Shown: in pieces, positions 18,048 to 27,974 of the stretch
How the letters are laid out: every line of letters begins with the position of its first letter
Position numbering within the stretch: the stretch's first letter is position 1
Position numbers and translations under genes: made by a program
Source of the DNA: Acidimicrobiales bacterium
GTDB taxonomy: Bacteria; Actinomycetota; Acidimicrobiia; Acidimicrobiales; Poriferisodalaceae
NCBI GenBank assembly: GCA_030743005.1
Contig: JASLTG010000008.1
Coordinates: 1-64,000 of the forward strand
Direction: 5' to 3'
Length of the DNA stretch: 64,000 nt
Notes under the pieces: model-generated
Databases searched by the model: none
Seen by the model: only the letters and a program-made list of their open reading frames with translations
Told to the model about the DNA's origin: nothing

Positions 18048-19553
18048 TCACGACAGAACGCAGGCTTCCTCTATATAGCCGAGCCGTTTAGCAGAATGGG
18101 TAGCCGATGCATCGATCCCATAGTGATCATGGAGACTTCGGTACCGACCGTCAACCCAACGGACTGAAACAAGTTCTGGGCCGAGCAGAGCTGGGTGCTT
18201 GACCCCGCAGGCGAACGACAGGCGCAGCAGTTCGTATCGGAGGCCGGCAACATAGTTGGCTAACCGAGCACCTTTGTCGGTGGGATCTAACCCTCTTTGC
18301 AGCCATTTTGATTGTGTTGCTACTCCGGTCGGACAGTGCCCAGTGTGGCATTTCTGAGCTTGTACACAGCCAATCGCCAACATGGCTTCGCGCCCAACGT
18401 TTATTAGGTCAACGCCCATCGCCATAGCCATTGCAGCCTGAGTTGGTGTACCCAGCCGTCCAGCGCCAGCAAAAACTATTGAGTCAGCCAATCCAGCTTT
18501 TACGAAGGCGTTGTGTGCTACTGAAAACGCTTCCCAAAACGGTAGTGCGACGTGGTCAGCAAAAACTAAGGGGCCAGCGCCTGTGCCTCCTTCACCACCA
18601 TCGATGTTGATGAAATCAGGTCCTTTGCCGTTATCGGCCATATAAGTCGCTAGTTGAGTCCAGAAATTAACCTCCCCGACCGCTGATTTGATACCTACAG
18701 GCAGTCCAGTTAGGTCAGCAACATGTTCAACGAAGTCGACGAGTGTCGGAATATCTGAAAAGGCCGAGTGTCCTGAAGGGCTCAGGACATCTCTGCCTTC
18801 GGGAACATTTCGAGCTTCAGCTATTTCTCGAGTCACCTTTGCTGCCGGAAGCATGCCGCCTATTCCGGGTTTAGCACCTTGGCTCAGCTTTATTTCGATC
18901 GCGCGAACCGGGGCGTTTGAAATTGTCTCTAAGAGAGTTTCCGAACAGAATTCTCCTGTGCTGTTTCTGCACCCGAAATATCCAGTACCGAACTGAAATA
19001 TCAGGTCACCTCCGTGAAGGTGGTGTTGCGATATGCCACCTTCTCCGGTGTTGTGCAAACAACCATCAATGGCTGACCCCCTGTTCAGGGCCTTTATCGC
19101 TGCACCTGATAGGGAACCGAAGCTCATCCCAGAGATATTTACCGCTGATTCTGGTCGAAACGCACCCGGCCGGTTTCTCCATTGGCCAACGATTTTTGTG
19201 CATGGAATGGGGGCTGTACTCGGCACTGGTTGAGTCAAGGGAAAGGGTACGTGTCGAAAGACAACCCTGTTCGCCTCGGTGAGATCATCATCTGAACCGA
19301 ACCCAAAGTATGAATTTTCATTCTTGGCAGTCGCGTACACCCACCGTCGTTCGTCTCGACTAAATGGTTTCTCTTCATCGTTGTCAGCCACTACATATTG
19401 ACGAAGTTCGGGCCCAAATCGTTCAATGAGATACCTCAAGTGGCCGACAACTGGAAAGTTTCGAAGTATCGCGTGTCGGCGTTGGGCTAAGTCATATACC
19501 GCTAGAACCAAAAGCGCTAGGAATGGAAGAAGAAGCCACGACCACCACGTCAT
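18048..19553 (-). CDS. Membrane-anchored FMN glutamate-synthase-domain protein
   Basis: A 501-residue protein related to the FMN domain of glutamate synthase (GltB). Residues 1-23 form one hydrophobic helix (WWSWLLLPFLALLVLAVYDL). The barrel shows GMSFGSLSGAA, the ISQHHLHGG loop, FINIDGGEGGTGAGP and a 3Fe-4S-type Cys cluster (CVQAQKCHTGHC). Stand-alone members of this family are common but have poorly known function; they probably oxidise or reduce a substrate with an unknown electron partner. It is in a four-gene run behind hpaB and ends 4 bp before the next start. Confidence 0.87.
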   Translation of the reverse strand: MTWWSWLLLPFLALLVLAVYDLAQRRHAILRNFPVVGHLRYLIERFGPELRQYVVADNDEEKPFSRDERRWVYATAKNENSYFGFGSDDDLTEANRVVFRHVPFPLTQPVPSTAPIPCTKIVGQWRNRPGAFRPESAVNISGMSFGSLSGAAIKALNRGSAIDGCLHNTGEGGISQHHLHGGDLIFQFGTGYFGCRNSTGEFCSETLLETISNAPVRAIEIKLSQGAKPGIGGMLPAAKVTREIAEARNVPEGRDVLSPSGHSAFSDIPTLVDFVEHVADLTGLPVGIKSAVGEVNFWTQLATYMADNGKGPDFINIDGGEGGTGAGPLVFADHVALPFWEAFSVAHNAFVKAGLADSIVFAGAGRLGTPTQAAMAMAMGVDLINVGREAMLAIGCVQAQKCHTGHCPTGVATQSKWLQRGLDPTDKGARLANYVAGLRYELLRLSFACGVKHPALLGPELVSVRWVDGRYRSLHDHYGIDASATHSAKRLGYIEEACVLS

Positions 19554-19584
19554 GCCCTTGACGCTACTCGTGAAGTAGGAGGAT

Positions 19585-20484
19585 TCAGGCCGAGTTGGCT
19601 CCGCAAATCACTATTACGCAGTTCTCGTCTGTCGATACCTCTAGCAATTTGTATCCGGCGAAGCTTGCAGCTGCAGCGGGCTCCGCGACGACGTCGTGTT
19701 GATTAATCAGATCGTTCTGCGCCTCAATTACTTGTTCATCCGTGACAACCAGGCTTTCTGCTTTGCACCTAGTCAACGCCTCCCAACCAATATCTCCTAT
19801 ACGTCGGGCTCCAAGCGAGTCAGCGGCGACCCCGGTGACCTCTACGTCTACAGGTTCTTCAGCTTCTCGAGCTTTTGCCCATGCTTGAGTTCCTTCGGTC
19901 TCCACCACTACTAAGCGTTTCTCACTTCCCCACCAGGTGGCGAGGCCCGCCGCCAATCCTCCCCCTCCGCAGGAAACAAGGATGGTCGTTGCCTCGGGTA
20001 CTTGTTCATCAATTTCCATTGCAAGAGTGCCTGCACCAACCACGACTTCTGTTTGGTCATATGCATGCAATTCGACACAAGCGTGTTGTTGTTTGAACGT
20101 ACGAGCGGCAGTCAGAGCATCTTGATACTCGCGTCCGACTACGTGCACTACCGCTTCGTATTGCTCAAGTTTTTCCAACTTCGACGGGGAAATGATCTCA
20201 GGTACAAAGATATTTGCGACATGTCCCAAGGTTTGCGCGGCCCAGGCCACTGCGGCTCCGTGATTCCCTCCGGATGCGGCGAGGACTCCGTCAGGTCCCA
20301 CGTTGCTGCACAGCATGGCGTTCAAGGCCCCTCGAGCCTTGAACGAACCGCTGTGCTGAAGACTTTCAAGTTTGAGGGTTGCTGATTTGTTCTGGGCGGT
20401 AACTATGGCCTGCACCTCAGTTCGGACGATGCTGCCCTCTAATCGTCGACTTGCCCTTTTGATCTCGTCGCTATCGAGCTTCAC
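19585..20484 (-). CDS. PLP-dependent threonine/serine dehydratase-like lyase
   Basis: A 299-residue fold-type II PLP enzyme with the Schiff-base lysine K49 in SGSFKARGA and the phosphate-binding loop [10 protein letters not shown]. It resembles serine/threonine dehydratases and hydroxyamino-acid dehydratases that lack a regulatory ACT domain. The GTG start overlaps the hpaB-like stop by 4 bp (GTGA), so it is translated with the hydroxylase. Known hpa pathways have no need for such a lyase, so it may act on an aromatic 2-amino-3-hydroxyacid; that is inference. Confidence 0.85.
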   Translation of the reverse strand: MKLDSDEIKRASRRLEGSIVRTEVQAIVTAQNKSATLKLESLQHSGSFKARGALNAMLCSNVGPDGVLAASGGNHGAAVAWAAQTLGHVANIFVPEIISPSKLEKLEQYEAVVHVVGREYQDALTAARTFKQQHACVELHAYDQTEVVVGAGTLAMEIDEQVPEATTILVSCGGGGLAAGLATWWGSEKRLVVVETEGTQAWAKAREAEEPVDVEVTGVAADSLGARRIGDIGWEALTRCKAESLVVTDEQVIEAQNDLINQHDVVAEPAAAASFAGYKLLEVSTDENCVIVICGANSA

Positions 20485-21941
20485 GCATCAGGCCAGTTGT
20501 CATCAGCAATGAATTTCTGGACACGATCGACGTAGTCGCTCCGGTCATATACGCCATACAAGGCGTGTTTCATTCGGACCGGGTCACCGAAGAAGAATTG
20601 TTCGTAGAGGGCTTGCCGACCTCCAAAGCCCGAAATGGTCATGTCCCAAGCAAGACGGAACAGGCGAAGACGTTCCTCAGCTGACCCATTCTTTCCTTGA
20701 AGGAACTTTCCGATATCAGCACTTCGTTCGCCTTTCCAATCGGCCTCACTCGGCACCAGGATCAAGCCGCTTGAAGAACATAATTGGAGTATCTCTATCA
20801 AACGCTTGTGGACTGCGGGGTAATGATTCCGAGCGGCGTCTAAGGGTCCTCGCGCCGGAGTCATGACTCCATATTTATTCATGCTTGCTTCTTCCTCTGA
20901 AGCAAGCTTCAGAGCTTTCATTATCTCTAATGTGATTATGACTTCGGCCACCATTTCCTGCACATGGGGATAGTGCCCGGTGCCGATCATGTCGATGATC
21001 GACTGCAGAGTTCCCAAAATGGCTTCGGTTTTGGCAATTTTTAGGTTCACTACCTGGTGGGCCATGTGAAGCACTGCGCCTGTCTGCGCATAAGCCTGAT
21101 TTGCTCTATCGACGTCTCGAATTAGGAAAACTCGATCCCATGGAACTACGACGTCATCGAATATGACCATGGCATCTAATTCATCGAAACGCGAACCGAG
21201 TGGGTGGTCTACGTGGCTACGACCCTGGTCCAACGGCTCTCTGCATTGAAAACGCAAACCGGGTGTGTCGTTGGGCACCGAAAAACCAAGGGCGTAGGGT
21301 CGCATCTCATCGCCGCCCTGTATGACCGTTGAAGGGAATATCAAAATTTCATCCGATATTGGCAGCGTGGCGAGCATTCTGGCACCACGCACCAAGATTC
21401 CCTCAGCAGTCTCTTCCACCAAACCGAGTGCGATATAGGGGTCATCGAGTTCATTCGCTTGTTTAGATTTATCTATCTGAGGATTGGTAAGTGCGTGAGT
21501 TAATGCCAGGTCATTTTCTCGGACGTATTCGAAGTAGTTCTTTATATTTTCGCCGAAGCGTTCATCAGCTTCACTGAAGTAACTCGCTGCCATCCCAGCA
21601 GCCATGACATTGACGTTCATATAGTCGGGCGATCGGCCCATGTGACCCAAACTCGCATCCGCCCAGATTTTGTGCATTTGGGATCGTTGACGCAGATCAT
21701 CTTTGCTTTCAGGGACAATGAAGCTTCGACCCACTAGGTCACCGGAGGACGGTGACCTAAACGTCATAACGTCTACAAGGTCGTCTCGGTGCTGAAGGTC
21801 ATACAACGCTGCCAAGGAACGTACTGCGTTGCGGGTTCGAGGGTGGGTGGTCGGGTCTTCGACGAGTTGGCCTTCGAGCCATAGGTTTGGAGGACGGTTC
21901 TGTAGGCGGTCGATCACTTCTTTGCCAGTTCGTGCGGGCAT
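20481..21941 (-). CDS. hpaB: 4-hydroxyphenylacetate 3-monooxygenase, oxygenase component (HpaB family)
   Basis: A 486-residue member of the HpaB/PvcC flavin monooxygenase family, usual length 480-520. Visible family features are the N-terminal [10 protein letters not shown] and [27 protein letters not shown] with the conserved histidine, [13 protein letters not shown], and a helical C-terminal part with [20 protein letters not shown]. It hydroxylates a phenol ortho to the OH using reduced FAD from a separate reductase; no hpaC-like gene is in the window. It heads a minus-strand operon and faces an IclR regulator across a repeat-containing 82-bp gap. Confidence 0.85.
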   Translation of the reverse strand: MPARTGKEVIDRLQNRPPNLWLEGQLVEDPTTHPRTRNAVRSLAALYDLQHRDDLVDVMTFRSPSSGDLVGRSFIVPESKDDLRQRSQMHKIWADASLGHMGRSPDYMNVNVMAAGMAASYFSEADERFGENIKNYFEYVRENDLALTHALTNPQIDKSKQANELDDPYIALGLVEETAEGILVRGARMLATLPISDEILIFPSTVIQGGDEMRPYALGFSVPNDTPGLRFQCREPLDQGRSHVDHPLGSRFDELDAMVIFDDVVVPWDRVFLIRDVDRANQAYAQTGAVLHMAHQVVNLKIAKTEAILGTLQSIIDMIGTGHYPHVQEMVAEVIITLEIMKALKLASEEEASMNKYGVMTPARGPLDAARNHYPAVHKRLIEILQLCSSSGLILVPSEADWKGERSADIGKFLQGKNGSAEERLRLFRLAWDMTISGFGGRQALYEQFFFGDPVRMKHALYGVYDRSDYVDRVQKFIADDNWPDA

Positions 21942-21972
21942 GCGTTATTCCTAGCTGTCACTTCCAGCGATT

Positions 21973-22012
21973 TAGCCGAATATAGAATACTCTAACCGAT
22001 TATCGAGTAACC
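21973..22012. promoter_or_regulatory. Two tandem 20-bp repeats, candidate IclR operator
   Basis: Two adjacent 20-bp copies (21973-21992 and 21993-22012) agree at 14 of 20 positions. Copy 1 starts TAGCCGAATATAG, copy 2 TAACCGATTATCG. Copy 2 contains a CGAT-T-ATCG palindrome. They lie between the divergent hpaB operon and the IclR gene, where such a regulator would normally bind. Role inferred from position. Confidence 0.5.
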
Positions 22013-22023
22013 TGTCACCTGAT

Positions 22024-22716
22024 ATGGAGTCAAAGCCCTCCCCCGATTCAAGTCGTTCTCAGACGCTTGACCGCGGCCTCAAGGCCTTGACTCTCATCGC
22101 GACTTCCCCTTCACCCATGACAATCGACGAAGTCGCTACTCAACTCAAATTGGGACGTTCAGTCACCTACCGAATGATTCGCACACTTGAAGACCATCGC
22201 CTAGTGACTCGCGATCCTTCTGGTCGATTGACTGGCGGAACTCAGTTGGTCGCACTTGCTGGGGGTGTCGAAAACGAGATACAAACAATCGCAGCTCCGA
22301 TCTTGACTGAACTGGCAAACAGCATTGCGATGACCTCCTTTCTCGTCGTCTCTGACGGCCAAGAAGCCGTCACCGTTCAAGTAGTTGAGCCGACAGCAAC
22401 AGCTGCTCACGTTGCCTACCGGCCCGGAACTCGCCATCCACTTGACCGCGGCGCCCCGGGCATCGCTTTGCTCGCAGGACTGGAGCTACAGCCCGGCGAA
22501 CGAAGAGAGGTTGCAAAGGCCCGCAACTCCGGCTGGGCCTATTCCGAAGGAGAAGTAATCGAAGGCATGGCCTCTATCGCCGCTCCAGTCTCCACCAGTG
22601 CTGGGGTGACCAAAGCAGCAGTCGCAGTCGTGCATCTGGCACTTAGTCTCGATTCCGATGCTGTAGCGCCGCTAGTCGTAAAAGCCGCGAATACCCTCGG
22701 CCTACAACTCCCTTAG
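22024..22716 (+). CDS. IclR-family transcriptional regulator
   Basis: A 230-residue protein with an N-terminal winged helix-turn-helix (MTIDEVATQLKLGRSVTYRM, followed by a LEDHRLVTRD wing) and a C-terminal ligand-binding domain with GTRHPLDRGAPGIALLA. IclR proteins sense small, often aromatic or carboxylic, effectors. It is transcribed away from hpaB with 82 bp between starts, so control of the hydroxylase operon is likely. The ATG is at 22024. Confidence 0.9.
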   Translation: MESKPSPDSSRSQTLDRGLKALTLIATSPSPMTIDEVATQLKLGRSVTYRMIRTLEDHRLVTRDPSGRLTGGTQLVALAGGVENEIQTIAAPILTELANSIAMTSFLVVSDGQEAVTVQVVEPTATAAHVAYRPGTRHPLDRGAPGIALLAGLELQPGERREVAKARNSGWAYSEGEVIEGMASIAAPVSTSAGVTKAAVAVVHLALSLDSDAVAPLVVKAANTLGLQLP

Positions 22717-22724
22717 CTCGCCAC

Positions 22725-23555
22725 CTACGCCGAATACACGAGCGGGAAGTGATTGTCATCACCGGGATATTCCCCACTTTGAACTTCGGTGTCTTCGTCT
22801 GTCACGGTCGGATCGCTACCAGGGTGCGGATACCAAGTCACGTCATCTCCAAGCCACCGAGTGGACAGTGCCGTGCGACGATTGTTTCCAGCGTTGCCCG
22901 GGGATCCATGCAAAATCCATGCTGAAAAGAAAATCGCGTCGCCCGGTTCGACGTCAAAACCGATGATGTCATAGCTATCTCGATCAGCAGCCACATCAGG
23001 CGCCGGCTCACCTTCAAAGTCGCTCGTCCAATTCCTCTTTGAACCGTCGAACGCTTCAGGAGCGAAATAGGAGTCCCAAGCATGCGAACCGCGGACAAAC
23101 TCCAATGAACTCTCCGCTACCGTCACCTCACTCACAGAGACCCAAGCTGAGCAGATCTGTTTACCCCAAAAAGGCCAGTACGAAATATCTTGATGCCACG
23201 GAGTCGGGGCTTCCGTCTTGGGTTCTTTGACCAACAGGTGATCAAAATACAGCCGAGCAGTCGATGACCCCATCAAGGTTGCTGCCATCGGGGCGACCCC
23301 GGACTCATGCACGTAACGATTGACGACCGAATCGGTCTTCCAGCGATACCGGCTGGTAAATAACCGGTTGGTCTTCGCTCCCGGGTTGGTATCAGTTACC
23401 CATTGACCAGGAGTCGAAAGTTCTTCGTCCGCCATGGTGGCTATTTCGGACAACCACTCGCCTGAAACTGCGCCTGGGATCTTCACAACCCCGTCAGATA
23501 GATACACCTCTCGAATCTCTTCGGTCACCTTCGGGTGAGATGGCATCATAAACAA
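22725..23555 (-). CDS. Phytanoyl-CoA dioxygenase (PhyH) family protein
   Basis: A 276-residue Fe(II)/2-oxoglutarate-type oxygenase. The iron-binding pair HxD is seen in WHQDISYWPFW, the distal histidine in ILHGSPGN, and the oxoglutarate-binding arginine in NNRRTALSTRW. The LEFVRGSH segment is typical. Bacterial members hydroxylate many different small substrates, so the target is unknown. It ends 8 bp from the convergent IclR gene. Confidence 0.88.
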   Translation of the reverse strand: MFMMPSHPKVTEEIREVYLSDGVVKIPGAVSGEWLSEIATMADEELSTPGQWVTDTNPGAKTNRLFTSRYRWKTDSVVNRYVHESGVAPMAATLMGSSTARLYFDHLLVKEPKTEAPTPWHQDISYWPFWGKQICSAWVSVSEVTVAESSLEFVRGSHAWDSYFAPEAFDGSKRNWTSDFEGEPAPDVAADRDSYDIIGFDVEPGDAIFFSAWILHGSPGNAGNNRRTALSTRWLGDDVTWYPHPGSDPTVTDEDTEVQSGEYPGDDNHFPLVYSA

Positions 23556-23677
23556 GGTCCTCGTTCTACAAGAGGGTTACCACGTTAACTTTCGACTTCA
23601 GGCCGGTAAAGGCAAATCTTCATACTTAAGACGATTACATTAAGCCAATTGCAGCCGTAGAAGATTGGAATGGGAGC

Positions 23678-24634
23678 ATGAAAGTCGGCTTTATCGGACT
23701 GGGCAACGTTGGTGCAAAATTGGCCGGAAGCGTTCTACGCAATGGCTTTGACCTAACGGTACGAGACTTGGATTCTTCCGCTACAGAAGAGTTTTCTCGA
23801 CTAGGTGCCCACGTCGCCCGCTCACCAAAAGACTTAGCCGAACGTTGCGACGTAATCATCACCTGCCTCCCCAGTCCAACAATCAGCGCTTCAGTGATGG
23901 AGGACGAAAATGGAGTACTTGCCGGGCTGTCCGAAGGAAACATCTGGATCGAGATGAGCACCACCGATGAGCAAGAGGTGCTCCGGATCGCAGAAAAAGT
24001 TCATGCAAAGGGTGCTTTCACAGCCGATTGTCCAGTTTCCGGTGGCTGCCATAGAGCTGCAACAGGAAACATCGCCATCTTCGCCGGCTGCGACCGAACA
24101 GTTTTCGAAAGTGTTTTCCCTTTGCTTTCAGCAATGGGTCGCCAAGTTCTACACACCGGCCCGCTAGGGACAGCTTCAATTCTCAAAGTCGTAACAAATT
24201 ACCTGGCAACCGCAAATCTGGTTTCAATTTGTGAGGCGTTGGTCACCACAGAGGCAACGGGACTCGATCTTGCGACTGCCTATGAAGCTATAAGAATCAG
24301 CTCGGGCAACTCTTTTGTCCACGAGACAGAAAGCCAAGTAATACTCAATGGAAGTCGCGACATTAACTTCACTATGGACCTCGTACTCAAAGACATTTCG
24401 CTATTCCAAGAAATCGCTGAGCGTGGCCAGGTCCCGCTTGAAATTTCTCCCCTCTTAATCAACATCTTCCAAGACGCCCAAGACCGCTACGGTTCGCGAG
24501 AATGGTCACCCAATGTGATCAAACGTCTCGAGGACGCAACAGGCCTAGTTATCCAAGCGGCAGGCTTCCCATCAGAAATCCTCGACAACGAACCCGAAGC
24601 TCCCGGCGAAGAAGTCCTAATCGCAAAAAATTAG
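23678..24634 (+). CDS. 3-hydroxyisobutyrate dehydrogenase-like NAD(P) oxidoreductase
   Basis: A 318-residue beta-hydroxyacid dehydrogenase. It has the N-terminal cofactor loop GFIGLGNVG, the substrate-binding segment CPVSGGCHRAATG, and the catalytic lysine in LKVVTNYL. The family oxidises 3-hydroxyacids or reduces semialdehydes such as tartronate or succinate semialdehyde. The ATG at 23678 follows GGGAGC. It lies 39 bp before the sucrase/ferredoxin-like gene on the same strand. Confidence 0.88.
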   Translation: MKVGFIGLGNVGAKLAGSVLRNGFDLTVRDLDSSATEEFSRLGAHVARSPKDLAERCDVIITCLPSPTISASVMEDENGVLAGLSEGNIWIEMSTTDEQEVLRIAEKVHAKGAFTADCPVSGGCHRAATGNIAIFAGCDRTVFESVFPLLSAMGRQVLHTGPLGTASILKVVTNYLATANLVSICEALVTTEATGLDLATAYEAIRISSGNSFVHETESQVILNGSRDINFTMDLVLKDISLFQEIAERGQVPLEISPLLINIFQDAQDRYGSREWSPNVIKRLEDATGLVIQAAGFPSEILDNEPEAPGEEVLIAKN

Positions 24635-24673
24635 ACACCTGATCCTCCGAACAAGTCGATCTAATCTGGGTCC

Positions 24674-25621
24674 ATGCCAACCGAGTTATCAGAAGAAGCT
24701 TTACGACTCTTACCGTCGAGAGAAGAGGCACCCAAATGTTCCTCTCATTCGCAACTAATCAGTGCTGATCCATGCGGAACTGCGTTATCAGTTGAGGCTC
24801 TCATTCTTATCGAAACCCCCCTCCCCTGGCCCAAACCAGCTCTCGATCACCCATTGCTCCAGGGCTTGAGTTCAACCATGGAAACATCACTCGGGTTGAC
24901 TCGAGTCTTAGCAGTGGTTCCCAGAGACGATGAGCCCGGCATCGGGGTACTCATATATCAACGCGACGAAGTCGGAGCAAAGAGTTGGGCTTTCAGACCT
25001 CAAAGCCCTGCCGACCTTGCCCAATTTGCGTCCGACATCGTCACAATGACCCCTGACCAATTAGCGACAACACCGGGATATCTAGATCCCCCCGAATTAG
25101 CAGTATTGATTTGTACCCAGGGCAGCCACGACATTTGTTGCGGCAGTGAAGGAACGAAGCTGGCAAACGAACTCGAGCAACGCGCTCCGGGTCTCAACAT
25201 TCTTCGCGTTAGTCATACAGGCGGTCATCGGTTCGCTCCCACAGCTATGACGCTCCCTGACGGGCGAATGTGGGCCCATTTGGACGCGGAAACGACCTTG
25301 TCGATTCTTGAACTTACGGGAGATCCTTCAACATTAAGTGCTCAATGTCGCGGCTGGTGGGGTGCTCCTTCAGGACCAGGTCAAGTGGCCGAACGCGCTG
25401 TGTTCCAACAAATTGGTTGGGATCTCGACACCTTGCCTAGACAAGTAACAGTTACCTCTTCAGAGGAGGGTTGGACAGTCAACCTCTTGGTGGCGCTCAA
25501 AGAGTGGTCTGTGGAGGTACTGCGCGGACGAGAAATCCCAACAATTGCCTGCAGGTCCAATGGCGGACTGCCAGCTAAAGCAACCTACGAATACACAGTG
25601 AGCAAAATCAGCCCACCTTGA
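24674..25621 (+). CDS. Sucrase/ferredoxin-like (thioredoxin-fold) protein
   Basis: A 315-residue protein of the Suc_Fer-like family, recognised by CTQGSHDICCG and the very characteristic RVSHTGGHRFAPTA followed by GRMWAHLD. These proteins are thought to bind a [2Fe-2S] cluster through the Cys in the thioredoxin-like domain. The name 'sucrase' is historical; an electron-transfer role is more likely. It ends 17 bp from the convergent hpaH. Confidence 0.85.
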   Translation: MPTELSEEALRLLPSREEAPKCSSHSQLISADPCGTALSVEALILIETPLPWPKPALDHPLLQGLSSTMETSLGLTRVLAVVPRDDEPGIGVLIYQRDEVGAKSWAFRPQSPADLAQFASDIVTMTPDQLATTPGYLDPPELAVLICTQGSHDICCGSEGTKLANELEQRAPGLNILRVSHTGGHRFAPTAMTLPDGRMWAHLDAETTLSILELTGDPSTLSAQCRGWWGAPSGPGQVAERAVFQQIGWDLDTLPRQVTVTSSEEGWTVNLLVALKEWSVEVLRGREIPTIACRSNGGLPAKATYEYTVSKISPP

Positions 25622-25638
25622 TAATTCATTCCCTCGGT

Positions 25639-26448
25639 TCAGCCAAACGAAAATTCGATGGTGCCCAGGTCTCGGTAGTCAACTTCAAAATCATCCCCCA
25701 CTCGACAATCGACGGGTCGGGTGAACGATCCACTCAAAACGATCTGACCCGGCTCCAAGGCAACACCACGGTCCGAGTAGCGTTTAGCCAGCCACGCGAC
25801 ACCCAAAGCGGGGTGTCCTAATACCGCTGACGCTACACCTGACTCCTCGATATCGCCGTTGCGACGACACACCGCAGCAACCCACGGCAGATCCACATTC
25901 TTCGGGTCCTCTCGGCAATCCCCCAAGATGATCCCAGCGTCTGCTGCATTGTCAGAAATAGTGTCGGTTACCGAGCGAGTAACTCCAGTTCGCGGGTGTT
26001 TTCGATACGAACGGGCGTCAATCAATTCGATGGCTGGAACTACAGCTTCAGTTGAACCGAGTACCTCATCGACAGTCACATCAGGACCTTCAATTCTGCT
26101 CCCGATGATGAAGGCAAGTTCAACTTCGATCTTGGGATCGCAGAAGTTGGCGACTTCCAATCGACAGCCATTTTCGAACACCATGTCATCTAGCAAGTAA
26201 CCCGAATCAGGCTCATCGATGTTCATTGCAAGCTGCATGGCCCGAGACGTGAGCCCAATCTTGTGACCTACCAATTGGCGACCACGCTCCAATTCGATCT
26301 GCAACCAACGGTTTTGAATGGCATAGGCATCGTCAATCGTCATTTGAGGATGTTCAACCGTCACCGGGTCAATTTGGTTCGCTGTCCTGCGAGCCTCATC
26401 GTGAAGATGGGCCTGGTGACCGATGTCACTGTCATCCATGCGTCTCAA
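25639..26448 (-). CDS. hpaH: 2-oxo-hept-4-ene-1,7-dioate hydratase (HpaH-type)
   Basis: A 269-residue member of the 2-keto-4-pentenoate hydratase/FAH superfamily, with VGHKIGLTSRAMQ, the metal-binding segment KIEVELAFIIG and the C-terminal LSGSFTRP. It adds water to the dienoate formed after HpaG/HpaF in homoprotocatechuate meta-cleavage. A TTG start overlaps the hpaE stop (TTGA) with AGGA 6 nt upstream; an ATG at 26439 is the alternative. Third gene of hpaF-hpaE-hpaH. The MhpD/XylJ type hydratase is a close alternative, but context favours HpaH. Confidence 0.85.
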   Translation of the reverse strand: MRRMDDSDIGHQAHLHDEARRTANQIDPVTVEHPQMTIDDAYAIQNRWLQIELERGRQLVGHKIGLTSRAMQLAMNIDEPDSGYLLDDMVFENGCRLEVANFCDPKIEVELAFIIGSRIEGPDVTVDEVLGSTEAVVPAIELIDARSYRKHPRTGVTRSVTDTISDNAADAGIILGDCREDPKNVDLPWVAAVCRRNGDIEESGVASAVLGHPALGVAWLAKRYSDRGVALEPGQIVLSGSFTRPVDCRVGDDFEVDYRDLGTIEFSFG

Positions 26449-27974
26449 GTGTTTCCTACTCCCAATTTCCCTATGCCATGAGCGTCATAGGCCACGGCAA
26501 CATTCTTAGTTTCCATATAGAAACCAAAGCTGTAGTCACCTCCGTCTCGGCCGATACCGCTTCGTTTCGTGCCTCCAAACGGTGTCGGCAGGTGCCGGAC
26601 ATTCTGGGAGTTAACCCAAATCATGCCCGCGTCAAGAGCTTGAGCAACACGGTGTGCTCGACCAACATCTTGGGTCCACAAATACCCGGCAAGCCCGTAA
26701 TCAACATCGTTAGCTATCTCAACCGCTTCAGTTTCGTTCGAAAATGGGATCACCGTGAGAGCCGGTCCGAAGATTTCTTCCTGGCTAACCCTCATAGAGT
26801 TGTCGGCCTCTACAAACAGCATTGGATTGACAAAATTTGAGTTCTCGTCAAATTCATAATCGCCGGTGATGACCGTGGCACCGTCTTCGATCGCCTTATC
26901 TACATATGAGCGCACCTTGTCGCAATGAACGGGGTGGATCAAAGGTCCAACCTCCGTATCCGGATCAAGAGGATCTCCCACCACAAGGCCCTTCACCCGT
27001 TCAGTCAACTTCTCGACAAACCAGTCATGAATCGTGTCGTGCACCAGCAGACGGCTACTTGAGGTGCACCGTTCACCGTTGAGGCTGTAAATCATGAAAA
27101 CAACGGCATCTAGGGAACGTTCCAAATCAGCATCATCGAAAACGATGACGGGGTTCTTGCCGCCTAACTCAAAATGGACCCGCTTTAAGGTAGGGGCACC
27201 TTGGGCTTGAATCAGTGAGCCAGTCGAAGATTCACCGACAAACGCGATCGCTCGAACAGCCGGGTGCTCGGTCAAGGCCTTGCCAGCTATTTCACCTAGT
27301 CCATGCACAACGTTCAAGACTCCTGCTGGGATTCCTGCCTCATGCACGATTTCTCCCAAGATCGCAGCTGTCAAAGGACTCCACTCGGCAGGTTTATGAA
27401 CGACCGTGCAACCTGACGCGAGAGCGGGCGCTATTTTCCATGTGGACAACATGAACGGCGTGTTCCACGGAGTAATCACTCCTACAGGGCCAATCGCGCG
27501 CCGCGACGAATAGTTCAAATGAGTCGCAGTAGGCATTGACTTACCATCGAGTGCACCGGGTGCGGCGTCGGCAAAGTACCGGAAATTTTCGGCACCACGA
27601 ATCGCAGCTGAACTCATAAAGCGGATCGGCTGACCAGTATCAACTGATTCGACAGCAGCTATTTCATCCGCTCGTTTCACAATGAGGTCAGCGACCCGAT
27701 GCAGAATTTGTTTTCGTTCGCCCGCGGGCAACGAAACCCACCCATCAAACGCTGTAGCGGCAGCTTCAGCCGCTAACCCGATTTCATCAGGACCAGCAGC
27801 AGCAACTCGTCCCAGAAATCTGCCATCGGTCGGTGAAAAATTGTCAAAAGTAGCCTGAGAAACACTGCCAACAGAGTGTCCGTTAATCAGGTGTAACAGG
27901 GGTTCTGAGGAATACCTGGCCAGCGCTTCTTCAGATGTAGACCGGTTCTCATCCAAGGTTCGAGCTGAACTCAC
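26445..27974 (-). CDS. hpaE: 5-carboxymethyl-2-hydroxymuconate semialdehyde dehydrogenase (HpaE-type)
   Basis: A 509-residue NAD-dependent aldehyde dehydrogenase. It has VITPWNTPF, the catalytic glutamate in FELGGKNP, the catalytic cysteine in NGERCTSSSRL and EEIFGPALTVIPF. Aldehyde dehydrogenases are hard to tell apart from sequence; the assignment rests on its place between hpaF and hpaH with 4-bp overlaps on both sides. It would oxidise the ring-cleavage semialdehyde of homoprotocatechuate. Start GTG at 27974, overlapping the hpaF stop. Confidence 0.87.
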   Translation of the reverse strand: MSSARTLDENRSTSEEALARYSSEPLLHLINGHSVGSVSQATFDNFSPTDGRFLGRVAAAGPDEIGLAAEAAATAFDGWVSLPAGERKQILHRVADLIVKRADEIAAVESVDTGQPIRFMSSAAIRGAENFRYFADAAPGALDGKSMPTATHLNYSSRRAIGPVGVITPWNTPFMLSTWKIAPALASGCTVVHKPAEWSPLTAAILGEIVHEAGIPAGVLNVVHGLGEIAGKALTEHPAVRAIAFVGESSTGSLIQAQGAPTLKRVHFELGGKNPVIVFDDADLERSLDAVVFMIYSLNGERCTSSSRLLVHDTIHDWFVEKLTERVKGLVVGDPLDPDTEVGPLIHPVHCDKVRSYVDKAIEDGATVITGDYEFDENSNFVNPMLFVEADNSMRVSQEEIFGPALTVIPFSNETEAVEIANDVDYGLAGYLWTQDVGRAHRVAQALDAGMIWVNSQNVRHLPTPFGGTKRSGIGRDGGDYSFGFYMETKNVAVAYDAHGIGKLGVGNT

